A stretch of DNA of 64,000 bases, taken from the NCBI GenBank assembly GCA_021802125.1, contig JAKAAX010000005.1:1-64000 (forward strand). Direction: 5' to 3'. The notes beneath the pieces are model-generated. The model worked only from the letters and a program-made list of their open reading frames with translations, made no database searches and had not been told where the DNA came from. The DNA comes from Thermoplasmata archaeon. GTDB lineage: Archaea > Thermoplasmatota > Thermoplasmata > Lutacidiplasmatales > UBA184. Of the stretch, positions 9,213 to 18,007 are shown piece by piece. Each line of letters starts with the position of its first letter. Within the stretch, counting starts at the first letter, position 1. Position numbers and translations under genes: made by a program.

Positions 9213-10511
9213 TCAGTCGCTGGGAGCGTAGAGGTCGAGGAGGGCTTCCAGGATCTCCGGGGGCAGCCCTCCGGAGACGAGACGACGCAGCCGCGCGGTG
9301 GGGCCGGCGAGCAAGCGGCGGACGATCCGCTCCCCCATCCGGGCGAGGACGATCCGCTCCTCCTCGTCCAGGTGAGGCGCGTGCCGGAGCGCCCCTTCGA
9401 GCTCCTCGGCCCTCATCTCTTCCGCCCGTCGCCAGATCTCGGCGAGCCACGGCTCGAAGGTCCGCGACCGGAGGTCGTTGAAGGCGCGGGCGGCTCCCCG
9501 GCGCGCGGCCTCCTCCTCGGCGGCCGAGGGTGGGGGAAGGGAGAGCTCCTGGCGGATCCGCTGCAGGTCCCAGAGCTCGCGCTCCTGGCTCCGTCCCACT
9601 CCAGGCTCGATGTTCCTGGGCAGCCCGAGGTCGAAGAAGTGCCGGGGTCCCGGAGAGGGGAGGTCGGAGACGCGGAGCGTCCGACCCTTCGACTTCCCGG
9701 CGGCCACGACCACCTCGGCCCGGGCGAGCTCTCGCTTCAGCGCGGACCAGGGTCGGGCCCGGCAGCCGAGCGTGGCGAGGGACCCCGCCTCCGGGGCGTG
9801 GGCGTGGTAGAGGAGCGTGACCTCGGCGCGGCCCCGGAGGAGCTCCGCGACCCGTCGTCCCACGACTCCGCTGCCCAGGACCAGCGTCCTCGGGCGTGCA
9901 TGCGGGAAGCGGCGGAGCACCTCGGAGGCCACGACGGAGGCGATCGAGGGCGCCTCCCCGGAACGCTCCGTGTCTCGGGTCTCCGTCCAGGCGACGGCCT
10001 CCTCCAGGAGCGTGCGGAGCAACCGGTGGGGACCTCTTCCGAGGGCGGAACGGGAAGCCTGGAGGACCTGCTGGCGGACCTCCCTCTCCCCGACCGCCGT
10101 GGAGTCGAGCCCTGCGGCGACGCGGAACAGGTGGTGCGCGACGGCAGGCCCCGAGCGCTCCTTCCACGCGGAGACCGGTCCGGGGAGGGAGCGGCGGAGC
10201 TCCCCCAGCCCCCGTCCATCTCGAAGCACCGCGTAGACCTCGATGCGGTGACAGCTGCGAAGGCAGGCGAGCTCGACCACGCTCGCGTCCCGGTCGAAGA
10301 TCTCCCGAAGCTTCTCCGGGGTCGTCGCCAAGCTCGCCCGCTCGAGCGCGGCCAGGCTCCGGTCGGCCAGGCTCTGGCTTAGCGAAGCGAGGAGCATCAC
10401 CGGGGGAGCGGCCCGGGCCCCTCTCGGCTCCGTCGAGTGCGCGCTCGCCGGCGCCACCGGAGAAAGGTCCATGGAAGCCACGACGGAGGAGGAAAGGCTC
10501 TCGCCGGGCAC
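9213..10511 (-). CDS. hemA: Glutamyl-tRNA reductase
   Basis: ELACLRSCHRIEVYAV (catalytic Cys), VGEREVRQQVLQAS, RTLVLGSGVVGRRVAELL, HFFDLGLPRNIEP. Start may be at internal MLLASLSQSL. Confidence 0.92.
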   Translation of the reverse strand: MPGESLSSSVVASMDLSPVAPASAHSTEPRGARAAPPVMLLASLSQSLADRSLAALERASLATTPEKLREIFDRDASVVELACLRSCHRIEVYAVLRDGRGLGELRRSLPGPVSAWKERSGPAVAHHLFRVAAGLDSTAVGEREVRQQVLQASRSALGRGPHRLLRTLLEEAVAWTETRDTERSGEAPSIASVVASEVLRRFPHARPRTLVLGSGVVGRRVAELLRGRAEVTLLYHAHAPEAGSLATLGCRARPWSALKRELARAEVVVAAGKSKGRTLRVSDLPSPGPRHFFDLGLPRNIEPGVGRSQERELWDLQRIRQELSLPPPSAAEEEAARRGAARAFNDLRSRTFEPWLAEIWRRAEEMRAEELEGALRHAPHLDEEERIVLARMGERIVRRLLAGPTARLRRLVSGGLPPEILEALLDLYAPSD

Positions 10512-10657
10512 GAGCGTTGCACCCGGTCTCCCAGTAAGACGGTTTCCAACCCGCCCCTTTTTACGGGGGTCCGCGCGCGCAACCGACTGGCGGGTCGGGC
10601 AGGGGGCGGAGCGCTGGGCAAAGCGTAAGGTCCGCCGCTCCTACCGGAGGCCTGGCC

Positions 10658-11440
10658 TTGACGCCTCAGCCCGTGCGGGTCTCCCCACCGGCTGCGGGGA
10701 AGCGACGCAGTCGGCAGCAACGGTTCTGGAGCCTGCGCTACGAGGAGGACCCGGCCTTCTTCGGCCGGGGAGCGAGCCCTTTCGCCCGTTGGGCCGCGCC
10801 CTGGCTCCGGCGCCACCGGGTCCAGCGGGTCCTGGAGCTCGGGGCAGGTTACGGAAGGGACCTTCGGTACCTCCTCGAGAACGGGTACGACGCCCGCGGC
10901 GTGGACAACGTCCGTCGGGGGGTCTCCCAGGGCCGGGCCTCCCTCTCGCGCTTCTCCCCCACCCCGCACGCCGAGCGACGACTGACCTGCGGCTCGGCCG
11001 AGGCGTGCCTGGCCGCCCAGAGGCCGGGGTCGCTCGACGCGGTGTACTCGAACCTTTTCCTCAACATGGACTACACGGAGCGGGAGCACCGGCGCCTGCT
11101 CCGGGCCGTCCACCGCTCCCTCCGCCCCGGGGGACTCCACCTCTACTCCGTGCGTTCCGTGAACGACCCCTGGTACGGACGGGGGGTGCGCCGGGGCCCC
11201 GCGACCTTCGACCTCGCCCCGCACGGCACCACGATGCACTTCTTCTCCGAGAGGTACGTCCGTTCCCTCGCGGTCGGACGCTTCGAGGTGCTCCGTGTCG
11301 AGGAGCGCTCCGAGGGAGGGAGGTCGTTCCCCACGAAGGTCCTCTACGTGGTGGAGCGCAAGGGTCCTTCCCGCCCCCCACGTGGGTCCGGGGGGCGGCC
11401 GAAAGAAGATATCCCTGCTCGGACTGGCGCGCGCCCGTGA
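10658..11440 (+). CDS. Class I SAM-dependent methyltransferase
   Basis: VQRVLELGAGYGRDLRYLLENGYDARGVD motif I; LDAVYSNLFLNMDY; start codon uncertain. Confidence 0.8.
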   Translation: MTPQPVRVSPPAAGKRRSRQQRFWSLRYEEDPAFFGRGASPFARWAAPWLRRHRVQRVLELGAGYGRDLRYLLENGYDARGVDNVRRGVSQGRASLSRFSPTPHAERRLTCGSAEACLAAQRPGSLDAVYSNLFLNMDYTEREHRRLLRAVHRSLRPGGLHLYSVRSVNDPWYGRGVRRGPATFDLAPHGTTMHFFSERYVRSLAVGRFEVLRVEERSEGGRSFPTKVLYVVERKGPSRPPRGSGGRPKEDIPARTGARP

Positions 11441-12417
11441 TCATCACCCGGACGCCGCTCAGGGTCTCCTTTGCCGGAGGCGGAACGGACCTTCCCTCGT
11501 ACTACCGTGCCCACGGCGGAGGCTCGGTCGTCTCGGCGGCGATCGACCGTTACATCTACGTCCTGGTCAACGAGAAGTTCGACCAGGACATCCGGGTGAG
11601 CTACTCGCGCGCGGCGGAGTACGTGAGCAGCGTCGACGACATCAAGCACCCCGCGGTCCGGGAGGCGCTCCGGAGGACGGGCATCTCGGGGAAGGTCGAG
11701 ATCGTGACCATCTCGGACATCCCGGCGGAGGGCACCGGGATCGGGAGCTCGAGCTCCTTCGCCGTGGGCATCCTGAACGCCCTGTGGGCCTTCCAGGGCC
11801 AGCTCAAGGGGCCCGCGGAGCTCGCCGAGGCGGCCTGCGAGCTCGAGATCGAGGGGCTCAAGGAGACGATCGGAAAGCAGGACCAGTACGCGGCGGCGTT
11901 CGGGGGGCTCCACCAGTACGAGTTCCGCCCCGACGACTCGGTCGGGGTCCACGCGCTCCCGCTCTCCCGGGAGGAACGGGAGCGGTTCGAACGGCATTTC
12001 GGCCTCTACTACACCGGGGTCACCCGGTCCGCCGGAAAGGTCCTGGTCGAGCAGGACCGCCGGACGGGGGAGAACCTGAGGGCCCTCGAGCGGATGCGGG
12101 CGCTCTCGGGGGAGACGCGCGAGGCGATCCTCGGGCGGGACTTCTCGCGTGTGGGGACCCTCCTGGACGAGGGGTGGGAGCTCAAGAAGGGGCTCGCGAA
12201 CGGCATCACGAACCCGGTGCTCGACGAGATGTACGCCAAGGCGAAGGGGGCCGGTGCGCTGGGCGGGAAGGTGACCGGGGCCGGGGGCGGAGGGTTCCTC
12301 CTCGTGGCCGCCCCTCCCGAGAAGAGCCTTCAAGTACAACACGCCCTCTCAGGGCACCGCTACCTTCCCGTCCACATCTCCACCGAAGGATCGCGCATCG
12401 TTTTCGTTGGAAGGTAG
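11437..12417 (+). CDS. GHMP-family sugar kinase, D-glycero-D-manno-heptose 7-phosphate kinase-like (HddA-like)
   Basis: VIITRTPLRVSFAGGGTDLPSYYRAHGGGSVVSAAIDRYIYV; EGTGIGSSSSFAVGILNAL GHMP motif; GTG start overlaps methyltransferase stop (GTGA). Confidence 0.88.
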   Translation: MIITRTPLRVSFAGGGTDLPSYYRAHGGGSVVSAAIDRYIYVLVNEKFDQDIRVSYSRAAEYVSSVDDIKHPAVREALRRTGISGKVEIVTISDIPAEGTGIGSSSSFAVGILNALWAFQGQLKGPAELAEAACELEIEGLKETIGKQDQYAAAFGGLHQYEFRPDDSVGVHALPLSREERERFERHFGLYYTGVTRSAGKVLVEQDRRTGENLRALERMRALSGETREAILGRDFSRVGTLLDEGWELKKGLANGITNPVLDEMYAKAKGAGALGGKVTGAGGGGFLLVAAPPEKSLQVQHALSGHRYLPVHISTEGSRIVFVGR

Positions 12418-12436
12418 GAAGGCAGAGGAACCGACG

Positions 12437-13015
12437 ATGGCCGAGAGCCCGGGACAGTACACGGCGAAGTACGTACAGGAGACGATCGACTGCCTGAAGG
12501 CGCCCTACGTCGCGGAAGGGATCTCCCGCGTCGTGGACGCGATGGTCCGCGCCCGGTCCGAGGGACGGACCATCTTCTTCTGCGGGAACGGCGGCAGCGC
12601 CGCCACGTCCTCCCACATGTCCCAGGACATCGGGAAGCTCACGATCGTCGAGGGGAAGAAGCGGTTCAAGACGCTCTCGCTCACGGACCCGGTCTCGCTC
12701 ATCCTGGCCTGGGCGAACGACAAGAGCTACGCCGAGATCTTCGCCGAGCAGGTGAAGAGCCACGGGACGAAGGGCGACGTGATCATCGGGATCAGTGGGA
12801 GCGGGAACTCCCCGAACGTGCTCCGCGCCCTGGAAGAGGCTCGCAAGCTCGGGATGACCACGGTGGGGTTCATCGGCATGGGCGGCGGGAAGATGTCGCC
12901 CCTCTGCGACATCCCGATCGTGGTCCCCTCCAACAACATGCAGCACATCGAGGACATCCACCACATCATGCTCCACCTGCTGGCGGCCTACCTCCGCGAC
13001 GAACGCGCGGCCTGA
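12437..13015 (+). CDS. SIS-domain phosphoheptose isomerase-like (GmhA-like)
   Basis: TIFFCGNGGSAATSSHMSQDIGK; DVIIGISGSGNSPNVLRALEEARKLGMTTVGFIG; VVPSNNMQHIEDIHHIMLHLL. Confidence 0.9.
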   Translation: MAESPGQYTAKYVQETIDCLKAPYVAEGISRVVDAMVRARSEGRTIFFCGNGGSAATSSHMSQDIGKLTIVEGKKRFKTLSLTDPVSLILAWANDKSYAEIFAEQVKSHGTKGDVIIGISGSGNSPNVLRALEEARKLGMTTVGFIGMGGGKMSPLCDIPIVVPSNNMQHIEDIHHIMLHLLAAYLRDERAA

Positions 13016-13075
13016 GACGACCCGGGAGCCGGGGATAGGGGAAGTACCGGCAGTCGACCGGAGATCGGGGGGACG

Positions 13076-13969
13076 ATGGCCGAGAAGGTCCGGGAGTACA
13101 TGATCCTCCAGGTCGAGCACGTCCAGGAGACGGCCACGGTGGGCGAGGCCATCGACCAGCTCATCAAGAGCCGCCACCACGGCTTCCCCGTCGTCAGCGA
13201 CGCGGGCAAGCTGGTGGGGTTCGTGAGCGCGAAGGAGCTGCTCCGGCACGCCGACCGGAGGGGCCTCCACCTCCGAAACATCATCAAACCGGGAACCTAC
13301 ACGGCCGCCCCCGAGATGCCGCTCGACGACGCGGCCAGGGTCCTCTTCCGCTACGGGCTGCGCGACCTGCCCGTGGTCGACGACAACGGCCACCTGGTGG
13401 GGATCCTCGGGAACCTGGACGTCGTCCGCAGCCACTTCGAGCGCGCGACCCCGGTGAAGGCCGACACGCTTCGGAAGCTGCTGAACGAGCGGTACGGGTT
13501 CACCTTCTCGCTCCACCGCGGGCTGGTCCCGATCCCCAACCTGCGTCCGACGCAGTGGAAGGTGTACGAGGACGAGCTCGAGGGGAGGCGCTACGAGCTC
13601 GAGCGAGGGTTCGCCGAACCGGTCCTCGCGATCCAGAAGGGGGACTCCTTCATCCTCGTCGACGGCCACCACCGCGCGCTGGCCGCCCGGGAGATGGGGC
13701 TCCAGCAGCTGCAGGCCTTCATCCTCTCCTGCGACTCGCCCGAGGACTTCGCCAAGGTCGAGATCGGGCTCGAGCGGATCGCCAAGGACCACCACCTGAA
13801 CGGGCTTGCCGATATCGAGGTGGACCGCAGCGGCCACCACCCGCTCATCGAGGTCACGACGCAGCTCATCCGCCGCTTTGAAGGGGAGGAGGCCTCGCGC
13901 CTCACCGCCGGAGGAGCCCCTCCCTCGGGGAAGAGCACGAACAACCCGCCGAGCGGCTCCTCCACGTAG
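13076..13969 (+). CDS. CBS-pair domain protein fused to ParB/sulfiredoxin-like (SerK-like) domain
   Basis: Two CBS repeats (HHGFPVVSDAGKLVGFVSAKELL, LRDLPVVDDNGHLVGILGNLDVV) followed by FILVDGHHRALAAREMG ParB/Srx motif. Confidence 0.82.
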   Translation: MAEKVREYMILQVEHVQETATVGEAIDQLIKSRHHGFPVVSDAGKLVGFVSAKELLRHADRRGLHLRNIIKPGTYTAAPEMPLDDAARVLFRYGLRDLPVVDDNGHLVGILGNLDVVRSHFERATPVKADTLRKLLNERYGFTFSLHRGLVPIPNLRPTQWKVYEDELEGRRYELERGFAEPVLAIQKGDSFILVDGHHRALAAREMGLQQLQAFILSCDSPEDFAKVEIGLERIAKDHHLNGLADIEVDRSGHHPLIEVTTQLIRRFEGEEASRLTAGGAPPSGKSTNNPPSGSST

Positions 13970-14021
13970 GGGCGCCGGGCCATCGCAGTCGTTATAGAGC
14001 AATACGAGGTCGCGCCTCGCG

Positions 14022-15074
14022 ATGTCGGGCCCCAGCCGCGGCCGCTCCGTCCACCGGCTCCGGTCGCGCCGGGGGGTGGTCTCGGGGGCGCTCGTGCTGC
14101 TCGCCGTCGGGGGCCTTCTCTCCCTTCCGTTCGCCGCCCACTACGGGGTCCTGCCGCCGTCCGAGGCCGTCGGGGCGGCGCACGAGGTCGCCTTCTCCGT
14201 CTTCTACGCCCACGTGATGATGAACGACAGCTCCCCCGGCTTCTACTGGGGCAGCGGCGAGAACGTGGTGAGCGCCAACTCCACGATCGCCCTCGTCCTC
14301 TACAACAACGGGACGACGACCCACTCCTTCTCCGTCTACATGCTCCGCAACCAGGTGATCTCCGCGACCACGGACAACACCCCCGCGAAGCTCAACACCA
14401 CGTGGGCGGCGGCCCCGGGCCCCAACTTCTGGCTGCCGGGGGGGACCAACCTGTCCACGACGCTCAACTTCTCCGACCCGGGGACCTACCAGGTCGTCTC
14501 GCTCTACCCCTACCAGTTCCAGTCCGGGTTCACGACGACGATCACGGTGCTTCCGGCGGGATCGGCCACCAAGTCCTACGTCTTCGACAACGCGACCTCC
14601 GCGCTGACCTTCGTGCCGGCCATCCTGACCGCACCGGCCAACACGCCGATCGTGTTCGAGGTCACGGCGCAGCAGGGGGGGCACACCTTCTCCCTCGACA
14701 TGACCTCGAACGACACCACCCTCGTGACCGGGACCTCGCTCCCGAGCCCGCTTCCGCCGGGGCTCGCGAACACCCCGGTGAACCTGGAGCTCAACAACCA
14801 GGGGCAGACCTACGCCTCCGCCCCGACCATCCTGAAGGCGGGCGTCTACTGGTTCGTCTGCGAGATCCCGGGCCACTTCCAGCAGGGCATGTGGGGGAAG
14901 ATCTACGTCGGGCTGATCCCCTCCCCTCCGCCGAACGTGCCGCAGATCACCCAGGTGATGCAGTACGGCTACCTCGCCCTCGCGGGGATCATCGTGAGCG
15001 GTGCGGCGTTCCTGGTCCTCATGGGGCAGAACGAGCGGCCGGCGCTCGCGGGTCCCGCGCCGCGTGAGCACTGA
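14022..15074 (+). CDS. Membrane-anchored blue-copper (cupredoxin) protein, two cupredoxin-like domains
   Basis: GGHTFSLDM ... YWFVCEIPGHFQQGMWGKIYV (C-x4-H-x4-M type 1 Cu loop); N- and C-terminal TM segments. Confidence 0.85.
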   Translation: MSGPSRGRSVHRLRSRRGVVSGALVLLAVGGLLSLPFAAHYGVLPPSEAVGAAHEVAFSVFYAHVMMNDSSPGFYWGSGENVVSANSTIALVLYNNGTTTHSFSVYMLRNQVISATTDNTPAKLNTTWAAAPGPNFWLPGGTNLSTTLNFSDPGTYQVVSLYPYQFQSGFTTTITVLPAGSATKSYVFDNATSALTFVPAILTAPANTPIVFEVTAQQGGHTFSLDMTSNDTTLVTGTSLPSPLPPGLANTPVNLELNNQGQTYASAPTILKAGVYWFVCEIPGHFQQGMWGKIYVGLIPSPPPNVPQITQVMQYGYLALAGIIVSGAAFLVLMGQNERPALAGPAPREH

Positions 15075-15642
15075 CGGGGCCTCCGCCGTGGCCGGCGAGA
15101 GGCGCTGGGTCGCCTTCCTGCGCGCGGTCAACGTGGGAGACCGTGTCGTACCGATGGCGGAGCTCACCTCGCTGGCCGAGGGGCTGGGGCTTCGGGGGGT
15201 CCGCACGTGGCTGCGGAGCGGGAACGTCGTCTTCCGGGACGGCGAGCGGAGCCCGTCCTCCGCGCTCGAGCGCCGTTTCGAGGTCGCGGCGGAAAGACAG
15301 CTCGGGCTCACGACGGAGGTCCTAGTGCGGTCGGCCGAGGAGCTCGAGAAGGTGCTCTCGAGCGGCCCTTTCCCGGCCTTCGCGAGGACCGACCCGAGCC
15401 ACCTGCTGGTGGTCCTGCTGAAGGCGCCGCCCCAGAAGGAGCGCGTCCTCGCCCTCGCCTCTTCGATCTCGGGTCAGGAGGAGGTGCGCGCCGGCCCCCG
15501 GTGCCTCTACGCGACGTACCCCGAGGGGGTCGGTCGCTCGAGGCTCACCCTCTCCAGGATCGAATCGGCGTTGGGCACGCGGGGGACCGCACGCAACTGG
15601 AACACGCTCTCCCGACTGCTCGAGATGGCCCGGGAGGACTGA
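15064..15642 (+). CDS. DUF1697-family protein
   Basis: WVAFLRAVNVGDRVVPMAELTSLAEGLGLRGVRTWLRSGNVVF ... TARNWNTLSRLLEMA. Confidence 0.8.
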   Translation: MSTDGASAVAGERRWVAFLRAVNVGDRVVPMAELTSLAEGLGLRGVRTWLRSGNVVFRDGERSPSSALERRFEVAAERQLGLTTEVLVRSAEELEKVLSSGPFPAFARTDPSHLLVVLLKAPPQKERVLALASSISGQEEVRAGPRCLYATYPEGVGRSRLTLSRIESALGTRGTARNWNTLSRLLEMARED

Positions 15643-15670
15643 CCGGGGGGAGGGTCGGCCTCGGGGGTCC

Positions 15671-16366
15671 TCAGCTCGAGGGCAGGTCGCCCGAGCTCGG
15701 TAGGACCACGACGTAGGAGATCATGGCGTAGTGGCCCTGTCCGCAGAACTCCGTGCACTGGATGAGGAAGCGCGTCCAGGGGGCGGTGCCGGCCGGGATC
15801 GTGAACCAATAGTGGTTGATGCGCCCGGGGATCGCGTCGATGCGGACCCCGAGCTGCGGGATGTTGAAGCTGTGGACGACGTCCGTAGAGGTCACGTTCA
15901 TGTCGACGACCGCATTCTGGGGGACGTAGAGCACCGAGGTGGAGGTCGCGTTCCCGTACGCGTTCAGCACCTTCGCCGCGTAGGCGTCGGTGTAGTTGTA
16001 CGACCACACCCACTGGCTGCCGGTGACGTTGATGTGCCAGTTCGCATTGGCCCCGTAGGCCGTCGGCCCGGTGTCCAGGTTGTAGAGCAGCCCCACGGAA
16101 AGCCCCGCGACGCTGGTCAGAAGGAAGATCGGGATGATCGTCCAGGCCCACTCGATCTGCTTCCACTTCCGGCGGTTCGCCTCGGCCCGGGCGTTGGGCC
16201 GCAGGGTGGGAAGGGCGGCCGAGTCGATGGGCTTCGCCGAGGATGGGGCCTTCGAGGTCGAGCCTGAGGAGGAGGTGGAAGTGGGCGCGGTGGTGCGCTT
16301 CGTCGCCGGGGCCTTCGAAGAGGCCGGAGCGGCCGTGGGTCCACCGGAGGCCTTCGACGAGGTCAC
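15671..16366 (-). CDS. Cytochrome c oxidase subunit II, TM2 plus CuA domain
   Basis: WAWTIIPIFLLTSVAGLSVGLLY (TM2-like), WHINVTGSQWVWSYNY, VVHSFNIPQLGVRIDAIPGR, CTEFCGQGHYAM CuA motif. Confidence 0.93.
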   Translation of the reverse strand: MTSSKASGGPTAAPASSKAPATKRTTAPTSTSSSGSTSKAPSSAKPIDSAALPTLRPNARAEANRRKWKQIEWAWTIIPIFLLTSVAGLSVGLLYNLDTGPTAYGANANWHINVTGSQWVWSYNYTDAYAAKVLNAYGNATSTSVLYVPQNAVVDMNVTSTDVVHSFNIPQLGVRIDAIPGRINHYWFTIPAGTAPWTRFLIQCTEFCGQGHYAMISYVVVLPSSGDLPSS

Positions 16367-16599
16367 GGGCTACCTCTGGAGGGTTTCTGGGTCTGGGCGA
16401 CCCCGGGCACGGGCCGGTCCTGGGCGAGGGGCTCGTGGGAGATGTGCCGGGCCAGCGCCCAGATGAGCAGCAGGATGTACACGATCCCCACGGCGAGCGC
16501 CATGAGGAAGACGGTCCACAGCAGCCACTCGGTGTACTGCAGCGGGGTCTTGGGCACGCTCTGGGCCAGAAGCAGAGAGAAGGTCGCTAGGCCGCCCAC
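16363..16599 (-). CDS. Small single-TM protein; candidate detached TM1 of cytochrome c oxidase subunit II
   Basis: TPLQYTEWLLWTVFLMALAVGIVYILLLIWALARHISHEP; stop overlaps COX2 GTG start (GTGA). Start chosen as GTG at 16599. Confidence 0.65.
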   Translation of the reverse strand: MGGLATFSLLLAQSVPKTPLQYTEWLLWTVFLMALAVGIVYILLLIWALARHISHEPLAQDRPVPGVAQTQKPSRGSP

Positions 16600-16846
16600 G
16601 GTGTCCCTGTGAGCAGCTTCCGAGCCTAAAAAGCCGACGGAGAGCAGGGGGCCGAGGAGCGGGCGGGCGACCGTACGGGGGCGCCTCGAGGGCTCCACGA
16701 GGGCCGCACGAGAGGCGCACGAGATGCGCACGAGGAGGGCTCGGGGGCCGGACGAGGGCCGCACCAGCAAGGGGGTCCCAAACGTAGGCCTTTTAGGCCT
16801 CGAGCCGTGCGGCGCACGCAAGGAACTCGGAGGAACCTAGGGGACG

Positions 16847-17572
16847 ATGCGCTCGTGGTTCCGTCTGGCCACCTTCTTCGCGATCGTGGTCCTGCTCATG
16901 ACCTATTACGGCGCCGGAGCGACCGGGTTGCTCGGGGGAGCCCTCGGGGCCTCGCCCAGCCCGTCACTCTCGGCCTGCTCCTCGAACGTGACGGTCCAGG
17001 CGACCGACTACGTCTGGACGAGCAACGACGGGAGCGGCTCCGCGATCGGCGAGGTGTGCAAGACGGTCACCTTCAACGTGGTGAACACCGGTGGCACCCC
17101 GCACACGTTCACGGTCTCGAACTTGGTGAACAAGACCGACACGAGCTCCACTGACTCGTCCTTCTTTTCCTGGCCGAACCTCTACTACAGCCAGGCCCTG
17201 AACGCCAGCGGCTCCCCCGGCGGGTCGCTCTCCGTCAAGATCACCTTCGGAGCGCAGGGGGCCTACGAGTACACCTGCATCCCCCACTACGGCCTGGGCA
17301 TGTTCGGGGAGATCTACGTCCTCGAGTCGCCACCGGCCCCTCCCCCTCCCGCCCCGGCCTTCGAGGCGTTCTGGTACATCGTCATCGCGGTCACGGGACT
17401 TGCGGTGTTGAGCGTGGTCCTGGGCATCGTCTACGGGAAGCGCGGTGCGCACCCCGACGCCCTGCCCCCTCGCGGGATCCCGATCACCAGCCGACCGGAG
17501 TACTTCAACGACTCACGGCCGGAGCCCCTCGACTCGGCCGACCCTAGGCTCACGAACGAGCCGGAGCACTGA
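16847..17572 (+). CDS. Membrane-anchored cupredoxin (plastocyanin-type Cu loop)
   Basis: GGTPHTFTV ... AYEYTCIPHYGLGMFGEIYV (C-x2-H-x4-M); C-terminal TM AFWYIVIAVTGLAVLSVVLGIVY. Confidence 0.87.
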   Translation: MRSWFRLATFFAIVVLLMTYYGAGATGLLGGALGASPSPSLSACSSNVTVQATDYVWTSNDGSGSAIGEVCKTVTFNVVNTGGTPHTFTVSNLVNKTDTSSTDSSFFSWPNLYYSQALNASGSPGGSLSVKITFGAQGAYEYTCIPHYGLGMFGEIYVLESPPAPPPPAPAFEAFWYIVIAVTGLAVLSVVLGIVYGKRGAHPDALPPRGIPITSRPEYFNDSRPEPLDSADPRLTNEPEH

Positions 17573-17757
17573 GTCGCTCCTCTGGGCAGCGAGGGAGGCC
17601 CGTTGACCCCCCTCCTCGGCGTGGGGGGGGGGCAGGTCGCGCAGCAGGCCGGATGTCCCTGCACCGGGCCCCCGCGCGGGGCGGGGGAACGACCGGGCCA
17701 GGGGCCCGGCTTTCGAAGCCGTTATACGGGCTGGGTTCTCGAGCCCGCGGGGCACCC

Positions 17758-17985
17758 ATGTTCGACAGTATGGACGACCTGCTCATCATCGCCGTGATCG
17801 TCGTCATCCTCTTCTGGGGATGGGCGAAGATCCCCCAGCTCGCCCACAGCCTGGGACGGGCGATGGGAGAGTTCAAGAAGGGACGGCTCGAGTCCGAGCG
17901 CGAACTTGCTGCTCAGACCGCCCAGAGCCCGCCCGCAGCCTCGGGATCGCCCCGCGTTGTGCGCGACTCCGCGTCGGGCCGCTGA
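17758..17985 (+). CDS. tatA: Sec-independent protein translocase TatA
   Basis: MFDSMDDLLIIAVIVVILFWGWAKIPQLAHSLGRAMGEFKKG. Confidence 0.9.
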   Translation: MFDSMDDLLIIAVIVVILFWGWAKIPQLAHSLGRAMGEFKKGRLESERELAAQTAQSPPAASGSPRVVRDSASGR

Positions 17986-18007
17986 ACGCCCCGAGAGGTA
18001 ACAGGAC

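Noticed and set aside
13076-13969. ParB chromosome-partition protein
   Set aside because: Lacks the HTH/segregation domain of ParB and has CBS repeats instead; treated as ParB/Srx-fold enzyme-like protein.
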